This document shows positions 17,054 to 24,509 of a stretch of DNA of 64,000 nt, piece after piece. Origin of the DNA: Sphingomonadales bacterium UBA2369 (GTDB taxonomy: Bacteria; Pseudomonadota; Alphaproteobacteria; Sphingomonadales; Sphingomonadaceae); contig DDTH01000014.1 of the NCBI GenBank assembly GCA_002344055.1, positions 97,489-161,488 on the forward strand. Reading direction: 5' to 3'. The notes under the pieces were generated by a model that worked only from the letters and a program-made list of their open reading frames with translations, did not search any database and had not been told where the DNA came from. How positions within the stretch are numbered: the first letter of the stretch is position 1; every line of letters starts with the position of its first letter. Made by a program: the position numbers and the translations under genes.

Positions 17054-17889
17054 GCGCTTCCTCCCGCCAGATCCTCGCCGGCCTGCTGGAATCGCGCACC
17101 GGCCAGCAGATCGGCATCGGCCGGCGCTGGCGCGTGGACGCCGCGCTCGCCCCGATCGCCCGCGACGGCGGCTTCACCGATGTCGATGAGCTGGTGAAGC
17201 GGATTGCCTCCGGCCAGGCCCCGGCGCTGGCCGAAAAGGTGCTCGAGGCGCTGCTGAACAACGAAACCTATTTCTACCGCGACAAATTGCCCTTCGATCT
17301 GCTGTTCGCCGAGCCGTTGAAGCGGATCGAGGCGGCACGGATGAAGGAGCGGCGCCTCTCTATCTGGAGCGTCGGCTGCTCGACCGGGCAGGAGCTTTAC
17401 TCCATCGCCATGTCCCTGGCCGAACAGGCCACGCGCTGGCGCGGCTGGACGATCGACCTGGTCGGCACCGATATTTCCCGCACGGCGACCGAGCGCGCCC
17501 GCGCCGGCCGCTACAGCCAGTTCGAGGTACAGCGCGGCCTGCCGGTGCTGCAGATGGTCCGCTGGTTCGAGGAAGAGGGCGCCGGTCAGTGGCGCATCGC
17601 CCAGCCGATCCGCGACATGGTCCGCTTCGAAAATCGCGGCATCGCCGATCGTCCGCCCATGCCGGGGATGTTCGACATCATATTGTGCCGCAACGTCCTG
17701 CTTTACTTCGCCGATTCGATGAAGCGCCTGGCCTATACCCGCCTCGCCGACGCGATCCGTCCGGAAGGCGCCTTGATGCTCGGCGCGGGTGAAACCGTGA
17801 TCGGCCAGACCGACCGCTTCGTCTCGGACCCCGATTCCCGCGGCCTCTACCGCCCCGCACCGGGCGCCGAGGCACGGCGGGTCGCCTGA
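17044..17889 (+). CDS. cheR: Chemotaxis protein methyltransferase CheR
   Basis: A 281-residue SAM-dependent methyltransferase. The N-terminal helical domain contains NNETYFYRD, the typical CheR stretch. The Rossmann domain shows WSVGCSTGQELYSIAM (SAM binding), VGTDISRTATERARAG and ILCRNVLLYF. It methylates receptor glutamates opposite CheB. The start is a GTG overlapping the cheB stop by ten bases. It closes the che operon. Confidence 0.95.
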   Translation: MEISASSRQILAGLLESRTGQQIGIGRRWRVDAALAPIARDGGFTDVDELVKRIASGQAPALAEKVLEALLNNETYFYRDKLPFDLLFAEPLKRIEAARMKERRLSIWSVGCSTGQELYSIAMSLAEQATRWRGWTIDLVGTDISRTATERARAGRYSQFEVQRGLPVLQMVRWFEEEGAGQWRIAQPIRDMVRFENRGIADRPPMPGMFDIILCRNVLLYFADSMKRLAYTRLADAIRPEGALMLGAGETVIGQTDRFVSDPDSRGLYRPAPGAEARRVA

Positions 17890-17932
17890 GAGGCCCTTGA
17901 CCTTCGGCCGCAATTGGCGCGCAATCGCCGCA

Positions 17933-18625
17933 ATGTCCGAGATCGCCGATCATCCCTCCCCGAACCATGACGAGCGCAACGAGCCGGTCTCGGTCGTTGT
18001 CCTCCATTATACCGGCATGGAAAGCGGCGAGGCGGCGTTGGAGCGCCTGTGCGATCCGGATTCGGGTGTCTCCGCCCATTATCTGATCCATGAGGATGGC
18101 CGCGTCCTGCGCCTGGTGCCGGAAGAACGCCGCGCCTGGCATGCGGGCAAGAGCTATTGGCGCGGCCATACCGGCCTCAACCACAGCAGCATCGGCATCG
18201 AATTGGTCAATCCGGGCCACGACCATGGCTATCGCGATTTTCCGGACGCCCAGATCGAGTCGCTGATCCTGCTGCTCGCGGACATCAAGGATCGCCACGG
18301 CATCACGCGCGGCAACATCGTCGGCCATTCCGACATCGCCCCGATCCGCAAGCGCGACCCTGGCGAACTCTTCCCCTGGGGCCGGCTCGCCCGCCTCCGC
18401 CTGGCTTTGCCGCGCCCGACGAAGAACCTCATGGACCCGGAATGGACCGACGCCGGCTTCCTGCTCGCGCTGGAACGGTTCGGCTATGATGTCAGCGACT
18501 CGATGGCCGCCACCCTGGCCTTCCAGCGCCGCTTCCGCCCCGAACTGATCGACGGCACGATCGACGCCGAAAGCCGCATGCTCCTCCTCGCCCTCCTGCT
18601 CCCCCGCCCGCAAGGGGATGACTGA
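17933..18625 (+). CDS. N-acetylmuramoyl-L-alanine amidase, AmiD/AmpD-like
   Basis: A zinc amidase of about 230 residues. Amidase_2 motifs are His in VVLHYTGM, HAGKSYWRG, the Glu in IGIELVNPG, and HSDIAPIRKRDPG containing the second histidine. The C-terminal ~60 residues look like a peptidoglycan-binding domain (LALERFGYDVSD, then TLAFQRRFRPE). No signal peptide is seen from the ATG used; a TTG at 17897, with a GAGAGG stretch ahead, would add 12 residues and also gives no signal. It may act on muropeptides in the cytoplasm, like AmpD, or be exported by another route. It follows cheR by 43 bases. Confidence 0.85.
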   Translation: MSEIADHPSPNHDERNEPVSVVVLHYTGMESGEAALERLCDPDSGVSAHYLIHEDGRVLRLVPEERRAWHAGKSYWRGHTGLNHSSIGIELVNPGHDHGYRDFPDAQIESLILLLADIKDRHGITRGNIVGHSDIAPIRKRDPGELFPWGRLARLRLALPRPTKNLMDPEWTDAGFLLALERFGYDVSDSMAATLAFQRRFRPELIDGTIDAESRMLLLALLLPRPQGDD

Positions 18626-18652
18626 CGGCGCCTTTTGGACTAACCGGTCCGG

Positions 18653-19048
18653 GCCAGAGGGTCGGGCGGCCGCGGCGCATTTCGGTGCGGCGAGGAAAGT
18701 CCGGGCTCCACGGAAAGACGGTGCCGGATAATGTCCGGCGGAGGCGACTCCAGGGAAAGTGCCACAGAAAGCAGACCACCGTGCTTCGGCACGGCCAGGG
18801 CGAAAGGGTGGGGTAAGAGCCCACCGCGTTGCCGGTAACGGGAACGGCACGGCAAACCCCACCGGGAGCAAGACCGAATAGGGGCTGCATATGAGGTTTT
18901 CCGCCTCGCGGCCCGGGTTGGTTGCTTGAGGCGCGGAGCAATCCGCGTCCTAGAGGAATGGCCGCCCATTCTTTCTCCGGGCCACGCGGGCTTGCCCGCC
19001 GACGCCCTGGCGAAGGAGGGACAGAACCCGGCTTACAGACCCTCTGGC
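18653..19048 (+). ncRNA. rnpB: RNase P RNA component, bacterial class A
   Basis: The P1 helix is explicit: gccagagggtc at 18653-18663 pairs perfectly with gaccctctggc at 19038-19048. Inside are the conserved cores gaggaaagtccgggctccac near 18695 and acagaaagcagaccacc near 18764, plus a late cggcttacagacc stretch. The roughly 396-nt length is normal. It is the catalytic subunit that matures the 5' end of tRNAs, partnered by RnpA, which is not in this window. Confidence 0.97.
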
Positions 19049-19129
19049 ATTTTATCGCCTAACCCATGTTTACGGGCGCGTTTCGATCCTCCATTGTGGC
19101 ACCAATTCAACGCGCAGGAGGGAAGCGTT

Positions 19130-19741
19130 ATGAATCCGATCAGCACAGCAATCGCCGTCCTCACCGCCCCGGCCCCGACCGCGAACAGGGTCGCGGGCGA
19201 ACCCGCCACGACGACCGGGCTTATCACCGGCTATGCGGCGCCGCTGGCGGCTTTGCCGGCCGTGGCTGCATTGGTTCTCACGCTCATTCAGACCCGTGGC
19301 GCCGGCGGCTCCGGTCTCGTCAATCTGATCCTGATCATTGTCGCCCTCTATGTCCTGCGCAACCTTGGTGTCGCGGTCGCCGTCGGCCTCGGCCTCAGCC
19401 GGCTGGCGCCGAATTTCGGCGGCCGGCGCGACGACGTGAATGCGCTGAAGCTTTCGGTCCTTGCCGGGACGCCGATCTGGATCGCCGGCCTGATTGTCGT
19501 GCTGCTGGGCTGGCTGGTCCCGACGCTCGGCAATCTGCTGCAGCTCATCCTTTTGGCCGGCTTCGTCTTCGCCGGCTACATCTTCTATGTCGGTGCCGGG
19601 CCGATGCTGGGCGTGTCCAAGGAACAGGCGCCGGTCGTCGCCGGCATCGCGACGATCGCCTGGATCGTCCTCTATTATCTGGTTGCCGAAATCGTCTTCC
19701 GGATCTTCATGGGCTATAGCGGCTTCGGCATGATGATCTGA
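19130..19741 (+). CDS. Yip1-family-like integral membrane protein
   Basis: A 203-residue protein with about five hydrophobic segments, an N-terminal cytoplasmic stretch and a C-terminal GYSGFGMMI tail. The spacing of segments and the repeated glycines recall the bacterial YIP1-family proteins, whose role is unknown. The ATG follows a good ribosome site (aggaggg, eight bases upstream). It is a single gene between rnpB and a terminator. Confidence 0.7.
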   Translation: MNPISTAIAVLTAPAPTANRVAGEPATTTGLITGYAAPLAALPAVAALVLTLIQTRGAGGSGLVNLILIIVALYVLRNLGVAVAVGLGLSRLAPNFGGRRDDVNALKLSVLAGTPIWIAGLIVVLLGWLVPTLGNLLQLILLAGFVFAGYIFYVGAGPMLGVSKEQAPVVAGIATIAWIVLYYLVAEIVFRIFMGYSGFGMMI

Positions 19742-19768
19742 CGCGGCATCGCCCGCGCACATGAAACG

Positions 19769-19799
19769 GGCCGCGGCGCGCATGCACCGCGGCCTTTTT
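19769..19799 (+). terminator. Rho-independent terminator
   Basis: Perfect eight-base stem ggccgcgg/ccgcggcc with a ten-base loop, followed directly by five T residues. It ends the transcript of the Yip1-like gene. Confidence 0.85.
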
Positions 19800-19859
19800 C
19801 TTTGTCCTTCCGCCGCCGCCCCGGTTCCCACCGTGGCCGCCTGCCCCTAGATAGCCGCC

Positions 19860-20399
19860 GTGGCACGCTTTTCAGGACGTTCGAACGATTGGGGTTTTCC
19901 CCGCTGGCGCAGCTATGGCGGCGAGCGCGCGGCGCAGCAGGTGCGCCTGTGCGACCGCGACGGCTGCACCGATCCGGGCGACCGGCCCGCGCCGAAATCG
20001 CCGAACAGCCCGGAGCGCTGGCATTTCTGCGAGGCGCATGCCGCCGAATATAACCGCAACTGGAATTACTTCGAAGGCCTGACCGCCGAAGCCGCCGCCG
20101 CGCGCGAGCAGGAGGAACGGGGCGAGGCCTCGGCTTATGCCGAAGCGAATCATTATGGCTGGGGCGGCCCCGGCGACGGCAGCCGGACCCGCGACGAGAT
20201 GCGCGCTTTGGACGTGCTGGGCCTGGACGCCGACGACAGTTTCGACACCGTCCGCCTCGCTTACCGCAAGCTCGCCAAGGCCAATCACCCGGACACCAAT
20301 CCGGACGATAAGGAAGCCGCCGCCCGCTTTCAGGCGATCCAGGCCGCCTACGAAGTGCTGCGCCGCTCCGACGAACGGAAGAACGGCCGGGCGGTCTGA
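19860..20399 (+). CDS. DnaJ-domain protein
   Basis: A 179-residue protein with a C-terminal J domain: ALDVLGLDADDSFDTVRLAYRK, then AKANHPDTNPDD with the intact HPD tripeptide, and FQAIQAAYEVLRRSDERK. The N-terminal ~75 residues contain four histidines/cysteines (LCDRDGC and WHFCEAH) that could bind a metal, followed by an Ala/Glu-rich helix. The start is GTG. It should stimulate an Hsp70; the client is unknown. Confidence 0.85.
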   Translation: MARFSGRSNDWGFPRWRSYGGERAAQQVRLCDRDGCTDPGDRPAPKSPNSPERWHFCEAHAAEYNRNWNYFEGLTAEAAAAREQEERGEASAYAEANHYGWGGPGDGSRTRDEMRALDVLGLDADDSFDTVRLAYRKLAKANHPDTNPDDKEAAARFQAIQAAYEVLRRSDERKNGRAV

Positions 20400-20408
20400 C
20401 GCCGCCAA

Positions 20409-20545
20409 ACTCCCCTCCCTGCAAGGGAGGGGCTGGGGGTGGGTGAGCGGGCGACAGCCCGCTGCGATTTCTCGGCCGCCGGTGTTTCGCAGCGCTCTTC
20501 AAGCGCTGACCCACCCCTGACCCCTCCCTTGCAGGGAGGGGAAGC
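20409..20545. repeat. Inverted repeat related to family A
   Basis: The arm ctcccctccctgcaagggaggggctgggggtggg (20410-20443) is mirrored at about 20508-20542 (cccacccctgacccctcccttgcagggaggggaa), giving a large palindrome of about 137 bases that separates two convergent genes. Parts match the family A copy at 8288-8391. Confidence 0.8.
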
Positions 20546-20983
20546 TCACTCGGTGAACATGAACGTCCCGGTCACATGCGCGACCGGGTCTTCGGGATCG
20601 CCGTCATGCGCGATCCCCCGCACGAAGGCGACGCTGCGCCGCACCGCATAGCATTCGCCCCGCCCGATCAATGTCCGCCCCGGCGTCGCGGGCCGCAGAT
20701 AATCGACGCGCAGGTCCAGCGTCGCCTGATGCCGGAACTGGCCCAGCCGCACCCAGATCGCGACGCTGGTCGCCATGTCCATCAGGCTGACGATCGGCCC
20801 GGACGCGATGATCCCGCTCGCGGGCATGCCGATCAGTTTCTCGTCATAGGGCAGGCTGAGTTCCGCCCAATCCTCGCCATGGGCGACATAGCCGATGCCC
20901 AGCGCTCCGCCATGGCCGACACGGCGGACGAACGACATGAACTGCTTCGGGTCGAAGCCCCCGGGCGCCGCAGCCTCGCTCAT
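20546..20983 (-). CDS. PaaI-type hotdog-fold thioesterase
   Basis: A 145-residue protein with hotdog features: GALGIGYVAHGEDWAEL, a central helix IIASGPIVSLMDMATSVAIW, and strands LDLRVDYLRPATPG and SVAFVRGIAHD. Members hydrolyse acyl-CoA thioesters; the substrate is unknown. Its ATG overlaps the sufE stop (ATGA), so sufE and this gene are co-translated. Confidence 0.85.
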   Translation of the reverse strand: MSEAAAPGGFDPKQFMSFVRRVGHGGALGIGYVAHGEDWAELSLPYDEKLIGMPASGIIASGPIVSLMDMATSVAIWVRLGQFRHQATLDLRVDYLRPATPGRTLIGRGECYAVRRSVAFVRGIAHDGDPEDPVAHVTGTFMFTE

Positions 20984-21384
20984 GCCAGCCGCGCCGCCGT
21001 CTCGCGGATCAGGGCGATCATGTTGGGAATGCCCTGCGTCCGGTTGGAGCTGAGCTGGTTCTTCAGGTCGAACGGCGCCAGCGCGGCGTCGAAGTCCGTC
21101 GCGAGGATATCGCCCGCCGTCCGGTCCTGCGCCGCGAGCAGCACCAGCGCGACGATCCCCTTGGTGATCGCGGCATTGCTGTCCGCCAGGAAATGCAGCC
21201 GGCCGTCGTCTTGCGCCACCGGATAAAGCCACACCGAAGCCGAACAGCCGCGCACCAAGGTCGCGTCCGTCTTCAACGCCTCCGGCATCGGCTCCAGCGC
21301 CTTGCCGAGATCGATCAGCAACCGGTAGCGGTCGTCCGCATCGAGCAGTTCGTAATCGGAATATATGTCGGCGAGGGAATTCAT
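20980..21384 (-). CDS. sufE: Cysteine desulfuration protein SufE
   Basis: A 134-residue SufE-family protein. The sulfur-accepting cysteine lies in LVRGCSASVWL, and ITKGIVALVLL and NRTQGIPNMIALIRETA are typical. SufE takes persulfide sulfur from a SufS-type desulfurase and raises its activity. Neither desulfurase in this window is adjacent, so its partner is probably elsewhere. It is the first gene of a two-gene unit with the thioesterase. Confidence 0.92.
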   Translation of the reverse strand: MNSLADIYSDYELLDADDRYRLLIDLGKALEPMPEALKTDATLVRGCSASVWLYPVAQDDGRLHFLADSNAAITKGIVALVLLAAQDRTAGDILATDFDAALAPFDLKNQLSSNRTQGIPNMIALIRETAARLA

Positions 21385-21420
21385 GGCGCGGCGTTAGCGA
21401 CTCAATCTAAGCTGACAAGA

Positions 21421-21537
21421 AAAGAACCGCCCCAAGCCCCTCCACGAAGGTGTGGAGAGGAGTTAGGCCGAACGAACCGAGCCGGCCTGACTCCCCTCCA
21501 GCCCTTGCTGGAGGGGTTGGGGGTGGCTCTTTCTTCC
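21421..21537. repeat. Palindromic repeat, family A, left of the DUF559 gene
   Basis: Full family A copy: aagaaccgccccaagcccctcc, hairpin around acgaaggtgt, spacer, then ctcccctccagcccttgctg, gaggggttgggggtggc and a ctttcttcc end. It has the same orientation as the copy at 21957-22066 on the other side of the nuclease gene. Confidence 0.9.
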
Positions 21538-21541
21538 TTCC

Positions 21542-21937
21542 TCACTTCCTTGCCTTCGGCTTCCGCTCTCGCCCTGCGCGTGAAGGCAAAAACTCAAACG
21601 CCTCCCCAACCGGCAACCGCGCATTGCCCGCCTCGATCACCGCCTGCACCACCCCTTCCAAGTTCGATTGGACCTCCGAATTCCAGAAGCGGATCACCCG
21701 CCAGCCCGCTGCTTCAAGCTCCGCCGTTCGCAGATCGTCTCTGTGACTGTCTGCGTGCTGGCTACCATCGACCTCAACAAGCAGCTTGGCCCTTCGGCAG
21801 GCGAAGTCGGCGATGTGCGGGTGGATGCGCAACTGCCTGGTGAAACGCGGACGTATCCGCGCGAAGGCGTTCCAGACCGCCCGTTCCTCGGGCGTTGCAT
21901 TGTTGCGCAAATGGCGAGGAAAGTCTCGCGGGTCCAT
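21542..21937 (-). CDS. DUF559 family endonuclease-like protein
   Basis: A 131-residue protein of the DUF559/Vsr-like group, a small PD-(D/E)XK-type nuclease fold. Features: RHLRNNATPEERAVWNAF at the N-terminus, RQLRIHPHIADFACRRAKLLVEVDGSQHAD with the acidic and lysine residues of the nuclease core, then AAGWRVIRFWNSEV. It is flanked within about 20 bases on both sides by direct copies of the family A repeat. Function of the family is not established; a role in DNA repair or mobile-element biology is inference. No operon partner. Confidence 0.85.
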   Translation of the reverse strand: MDPRDFPRHLRNNATPEERAVWNAFARIRPRFTRQLRIHPHIADFACRRAKLLVEVDGSQHADSHRDDLRTAELEAAGWRVIRFWNSEVQSNLEGVVQAVIEAGNARLPVGEAFEFLPSRAGRERKPKARK

Positions 21938-21956
21938 CCGAGCAGTCTAAGCCGCA

Positions 21957-22066
21957 AGGAAGAAAGAACCACCCCCGACCCCTCCACGAAATCGTGGAGG
22001 GGAGTCACGGCCTGACTCCGCTCCGGCCTTTGCCAGAGGGGCTTGGGGGTGCACTTTTTCTTCTGA
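21957..22066. repeat. Palindromic repeat, family A, right of the DUF559 gene
   Basis: Diverged family A copy: aagaaccacccccgacccctcc, an acgaaatcgt hairpin, gactccgctccggcctttgc and gaggggcttgggggtgcac ending in tttttctt. It lies between the DUF559 gene and the last gene of the psp array. Confidence 0.88.
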
Positions 22067-22067
22067 A

Positions 22068-22301
22068 CTACTCCGCGCCGTCGGCGATCGCCTCCAGCCG
22101 GCGCACGCGCTCCTTCAGATCGGCCAGCTCGATCCGCGCCGCGGGGGAGGGCGCCGCCGGCTCCCCCGGATGGTCGCCCGCCGCCAGCTGCGCCCGCTTC
22201 AGTTCCAGCCAGCCCTGCCAGCCGCGCAGGAAGGCGGCGATGGCGATCAGCAATGCCGCCAGCCCGGCCGCGAGCGCGATCAGCAGCGTCTGTTCGGACA
22301 T
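22068..22301 (-). CDS. Small membrane/coiled-coil protein, psp-array member 7 (last)
   Basis: 77 residues: a membrane segment (about 6-26), a short linker with Pro/Ala, and a C-terminal helix IELADLKERVRRLEAIADGAE. The RRLEAIAD end is the truncated form of the LERIATD motif shared by the other members and lacks the following EIExLR part. It lies 14 bases after member 6 on the same strand and is probably the last gene of the psp operon. No known function; PspB-like topology is what can be seen. Confidence 0.75.
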   Translation of the reverse strand: MSEQTLLIALAAGLAALLIAIAAFLRGWQGWLELKRAQLAAGDHPGEPAAPSPAARIELADLKERVRRLEAIADGAE

Positions 22302-22315
22302 CGCCCCAGTCTCCC

Positions 22316-22549
22316 TTACCGGTCCCGCAGCCGTTCGATCTCATGCTCGAGGCTGTGATTCTTGTCCGTCGCGATCCGCTCCAGAACCTGGACGCGCTCG
22401 CGCAACGTCCGCACCTCCTCGATAATCATGCGATTGTCCGCCTTGCTCGTCCCGTCCGGCCTCCTGTATTTGAGGTAGGCCTGCAGCGTGCCGGCGACCG
22501 AACCGATCAGCACGACGAGCACGATCATCGACCAAAGATTGATTGCCAT
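22316..22549 (-). CDS. Small membrane/coiled-coil protein, psp-array member 6
   Basis: 77 residues: one membrane segment (about 6-25), a basic patch YLKYRRPDG, and a coiled-coil ending VQVLERIATDKNHSLEHEI-ERLRDR. The last 24 residues differ from those of member 5 at only three positions or so, which points to recent duplication. Spacing is 14 bases to member 7 and 24 bases from member 5. It should be co-transcribed from the psp promoter. No enzymatic motif; probably a PspB-type adaptor facing the cytoplasm. Confidence 0.8.
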   Translation of the reverse strand: MAINLWSMIVLVVLIGSVAGTLQAYLKYRRPDGTSKADNRMIIEEVRTLRERVQVLERIATDKNHSLEHEIERLRDR

Positions 22550-22573
22550 TCCTGTCGTCCCCTGATCCCGTCC

Positions 22574-22831
22574 CTAGCGGTCGCGCAGCCGCTCGATCTC
22601 ATGTTCGAGGCTGTGATTCTTCTCGGTCGCGATCCGCTCCAGCACCGCGACCCGTTCCTTCAGCGCCTTCATCTGTTCGCGCATCTGCTCGACCTCGGCG
22701 TCGTCGCGGCCATTATCCTTGATCTCATTGCCCCACATGTCCTTGCGGATGCCCATGCGGGCCTTCAGCAGACCGGCGATCGACACGATCAGCACGATCC
22801 CCAGCACCATCCACGTCACGCTCCAGCTCAT
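22574..22831 (-). CDS. Small membrane/coiled-coil protein, psp-array member 5
   Basis: 85 residues: membrane segment (about 6-23), then RMGIRKDMWGNEI, an acidic linker, and the coiled coil EQMREQMKALKERVAVLERI followed by ATEKNHSLEHEIERLRDR. The C-terminus is almost identical to that of member 6. It begins 29 bases after member 4. Its family resemblance is to PspB, whose helix also ends in an LExIL segment; the second half, with EIExLR, is the array's own feature. Confidence 0.8.
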   Translation of the reverse strand: MSWSVTWMVLGIVLIVSIAGLLKARMGIRKDMWGNEIKDNGRDDAEVEQMREQMKALKERVAVLERIATEKNHSLEHEIERLRDR

Positions 22832-22860
22832 CGTCGGCAGTCCCTTTGTCGCTCGCTGTC

Positions 22861-23163
22861 TCAGTTCGGCTTGTCGAGCCGCGGCGCATCCCGCTCGGGC
22901 CGGTCGCGCAGCGCCTCGATCTGGTCGGCGACCTCGATCCCCTTGTCGGTGATGATCCGCTCCAGCACCCGCACGCGCTGCTCCAGCCGCTCGGTATGGG
23001 CCGCATATTGCGCGGCCTTTTCCGCCGTGTGCTGGGAGGTCAGCTCCAGCTTCTTCTCCTCATGCTTCAGCTTGCGCTTGTGCATTTCGGACCAGATGCC
23101 GCCGATCACCGGAATGCCGACGACGATCATGAAGAAGAGGATTGCGGTCCAGTTCACGTCCAT
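22861..23163 (-). CDS. Small membrane/coiled-coil protein, psp-array member 4
   Basis: 100 residues: membrane segment (about 6-25), a strongly charged helix (SEMHKRKLKHEEKKLEL), a longer coiled coil and the motif VRVLERIITDKGIEVADQI-EALRD, then a hydrophilic tail of about 14 residues (RPERDAPRLDKPN). It begins 11 bases after member 3. Position and motif place it with the other array members; function is unknown. Confidence 0.8.
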   Translation of the reverse strand: MDVNWTAILFFMIVVGIPVIGGIWSEMHKRKLKHEEKKLELTSQHTAEKAAQYAAHTERLEQRVRVLERIITDKGIEVADQIEALRDRPERDAPRLDKPN

Positions 23164-23174
23164 TGTCCTACCCC

Positions 23175-23501
23175 TTAATTCTTCGGCAGCCGCAGCGCCT
23201 CGATCTCCTGACCCAGGCGGTGGCTGTCGTCGGTCACGATCCGCTCCACATTGGCCAGCCGGTCCTTCACCGAACCCAGCTCGGCGCGCAGCTGCGCATT
23301 TTCCTGGCTGACCAGCTTCACCCGTTCGATCAGCTCGTCATTCTTCTGCGGATAGACGGCCTTCCCCCAGCTGCTTTCCAGCGGATAGCCATTCTTGATC
23401 CGCAGCCATGTGGTCAGCACCCAGCCGCCGATCCCGAGCACCGCCATGATGGCGACGAACGGCAGGATGGTCTGGATCATCGAAAGCTTGTCGGGTTCCA
23501 T
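23175..23501 (-). CDS. Small membrane/coiled-coil protein, psp-array member 3
   Basis: About 108 residues from the ATG (a TTG at 23519 overlapping the previous stop would add six). Membrane segment about 8-28, then LRIKNGYPLESSWGKAV, which resembles the IRARHGYPVENEWSGV stretch in member 1, a long coiled coil and the motif LANVERIVTDDSHRLGQEI-EALRLPKN. The shared post-membrane GYP segment makes members 1 and 3 a subgroup. Confidence 0.78.
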   Translation of the reverse strand: MEPDKLSMIQTILPFVAIMAVLGIGGWVLTTWLRIKNGYPLESSWGKAVYPQKNDELIERVKLVSQENAQLRAELGSVKDRLANVERIVTDDSHRLGQEIEALRLPKN

Positions 23502-23515
23502 CTGGGTCGTTCCAC

Positions 23516-23797
23516 TCAATTAGGTTGAAGTTCGGCGATTTCGCGCGCGATGCGCTGCGCCGGATCGGTGGCGATCCGTTCGAGGACGCGCAGCCTTTCC
23601 TCCTGCCTGGCGATCTGCTCGCGCAATTGCTCATTCTCGGTGAGCAGTCTCGTGGCAGTCGCGGCCTCGTCGCTCGCCTGGCTGTTCAACTCGGCGATCC
23701 GCGCGCGGCTGCGGGCCCGGGCCGAAAGCCAGGTCACCAGCACCGAAGCGGTGATCGCCGCGATCATCAGGACCACTACGGCCAGTGTCTTGTCCAT
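23516..23797 (-). CDS. Small membrane/coiled-coil protein, psp-array member 2
   Basis: 93 residues: membrane segment (about 5-25) beginning directly after MDKTL, a basic stretch (ARARSRARI), a heptad-rich helix with NEQLREQIARQEER, and the motif LRVLERIATDPAQRIAREI-AELQPN. It lies 13 bases after member 1. No charged or catalytic residues stand out beyond the coil. Confidence 0.8.
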   Translation of the reverse strand: MDKTLAVVVLMIAAITASVLVTWLSARARSRARIAELNSQASDEAATATRLLTENEQLREQIARQEERLRVLERIATDPAQRIAREIAELQPN

Positions 23798-23810
23798 TGC
23801 CCTTTATCTC

Positions 23811-24101
23811 CTAACGAAGCCGTTCGATTTCGCGGGCGGTGCGCTCGGCCGGGTCGGTGGCGATGCGTTCCAGCACCGCGATCCGCTCCTCCAGCCTCAC
23901 GACCTGGCCCGCCAGTTTCTCATTGTCGGACGACAGCAAGGCGATCTTGCGTTCGTCGTCCGGCGATCCCTTGTGCGTCACGCCCGACCATTCATTCTCC
24001 ACCGGATAGCCGTGCCGGGCGCGGATCCAGTTGTTGATCAGCCAGCCGGCGGTGCTGATCGCCACGATGGCGATCACAAAGGCGGGGCCTCCCCAGTCCA
24101 T
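23811..24101 (-). CDS. Small membrane/coiled-coil protein, psp-array member 1
   Basis: 96 residues: short N-terminus MDWGGP, membrane segment about 7-25, IRARHGYPVENEWSGV, a coil (KIALLSSDNEKLAGQVVRLE) and the C-terminal motif IAVLERIATDPAERTAREI-ERLR. The final LAREIDRLR/TAREIERLR is shared with the end of PspC, the gene just upstream, 15 bases away. A purine-rich gggag site precedes the ATG. Confidence 0.8.
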   Translation of the reverse strand: MDWGGPAFVIAIVAISTAGWLINNWIRARHGYPVENEWSGVTHKGSPDDERKIALLSSDNEKLAGQVVRLEERIAVLERIATDPAERTAREIERLR

Positions 24102-24116
24102 GTCTCAATTCTCCCT

Positions 24117-24509
24117 TCAGCGCAGCCGGTCGATTTCGCGCGCCAGGCGCTTGTCGGGACTGGTCAGATAGGTCTCGGCCGCGGCGAGCCGCCGGTCGAG
24201 ATCGCGAAAGCGGGCGCGGATCGAGCGGGCCGAAGCATGCGGATTGCGCCGCACCTTCTTCCAGAATTCCTTCTCCTCGACATCCTGCCGTTCGACCCGG
24301 CGTTCGACATCGTCGGAGCGCACCCCGGCCGATCCGGCCGCGACATAATAGCCGACGATCGAGAGCGGTCCGAGCACGGCCAGGCTGCCGAGCGCGATCA
24401 GGCGGACCCAGGTCACGTCGATGCCGAAATGCTCGGCCATCCCCGCGCAGACGCCCTTGATCTTGGCGTTGCGCTTGTCGAGGTAGAAGCGGGTGTTGGG
24501 GCCGGCCAT
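24117..24509 (-). CDS. pspC: Envelope stress protein PspC with array-type C-terminus
   Basis: 130 residues. The N-terminal PspC domain is clear: FYLDKRNAKIKGVCAGMAEHFG, then DVTWVRLIALGSLAVLGPLSIVGYYVAA with the membrane segment. After it comes a charged cytoplasmic or periplasmic helix (EFWKKVRRNPHAS, RARFRDLDRRLAAAE) ending YLTSPDKRLAREIDRLR, which matches the C-terminal motif of the small proteins that follow. In enterobacteria PspB and PspC sense envelope stress and release PspA from PspF. The ATG overlaps the pspB stop; a GTG one codon upstream is less likely. Confidence 0.92.
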   Translation of the reverse strand: MAGPNTRFYLDKRNAKIKGVCAGMAEHFGIDVTWVRLIALGSLAVLGPLSIVGYYVAAGSAGVRSDDVERRVERQDVEEKEFWKKVRRNPHASARSIRARFRDLDRRLAAAETYLTSPDKRLAREIDRLR

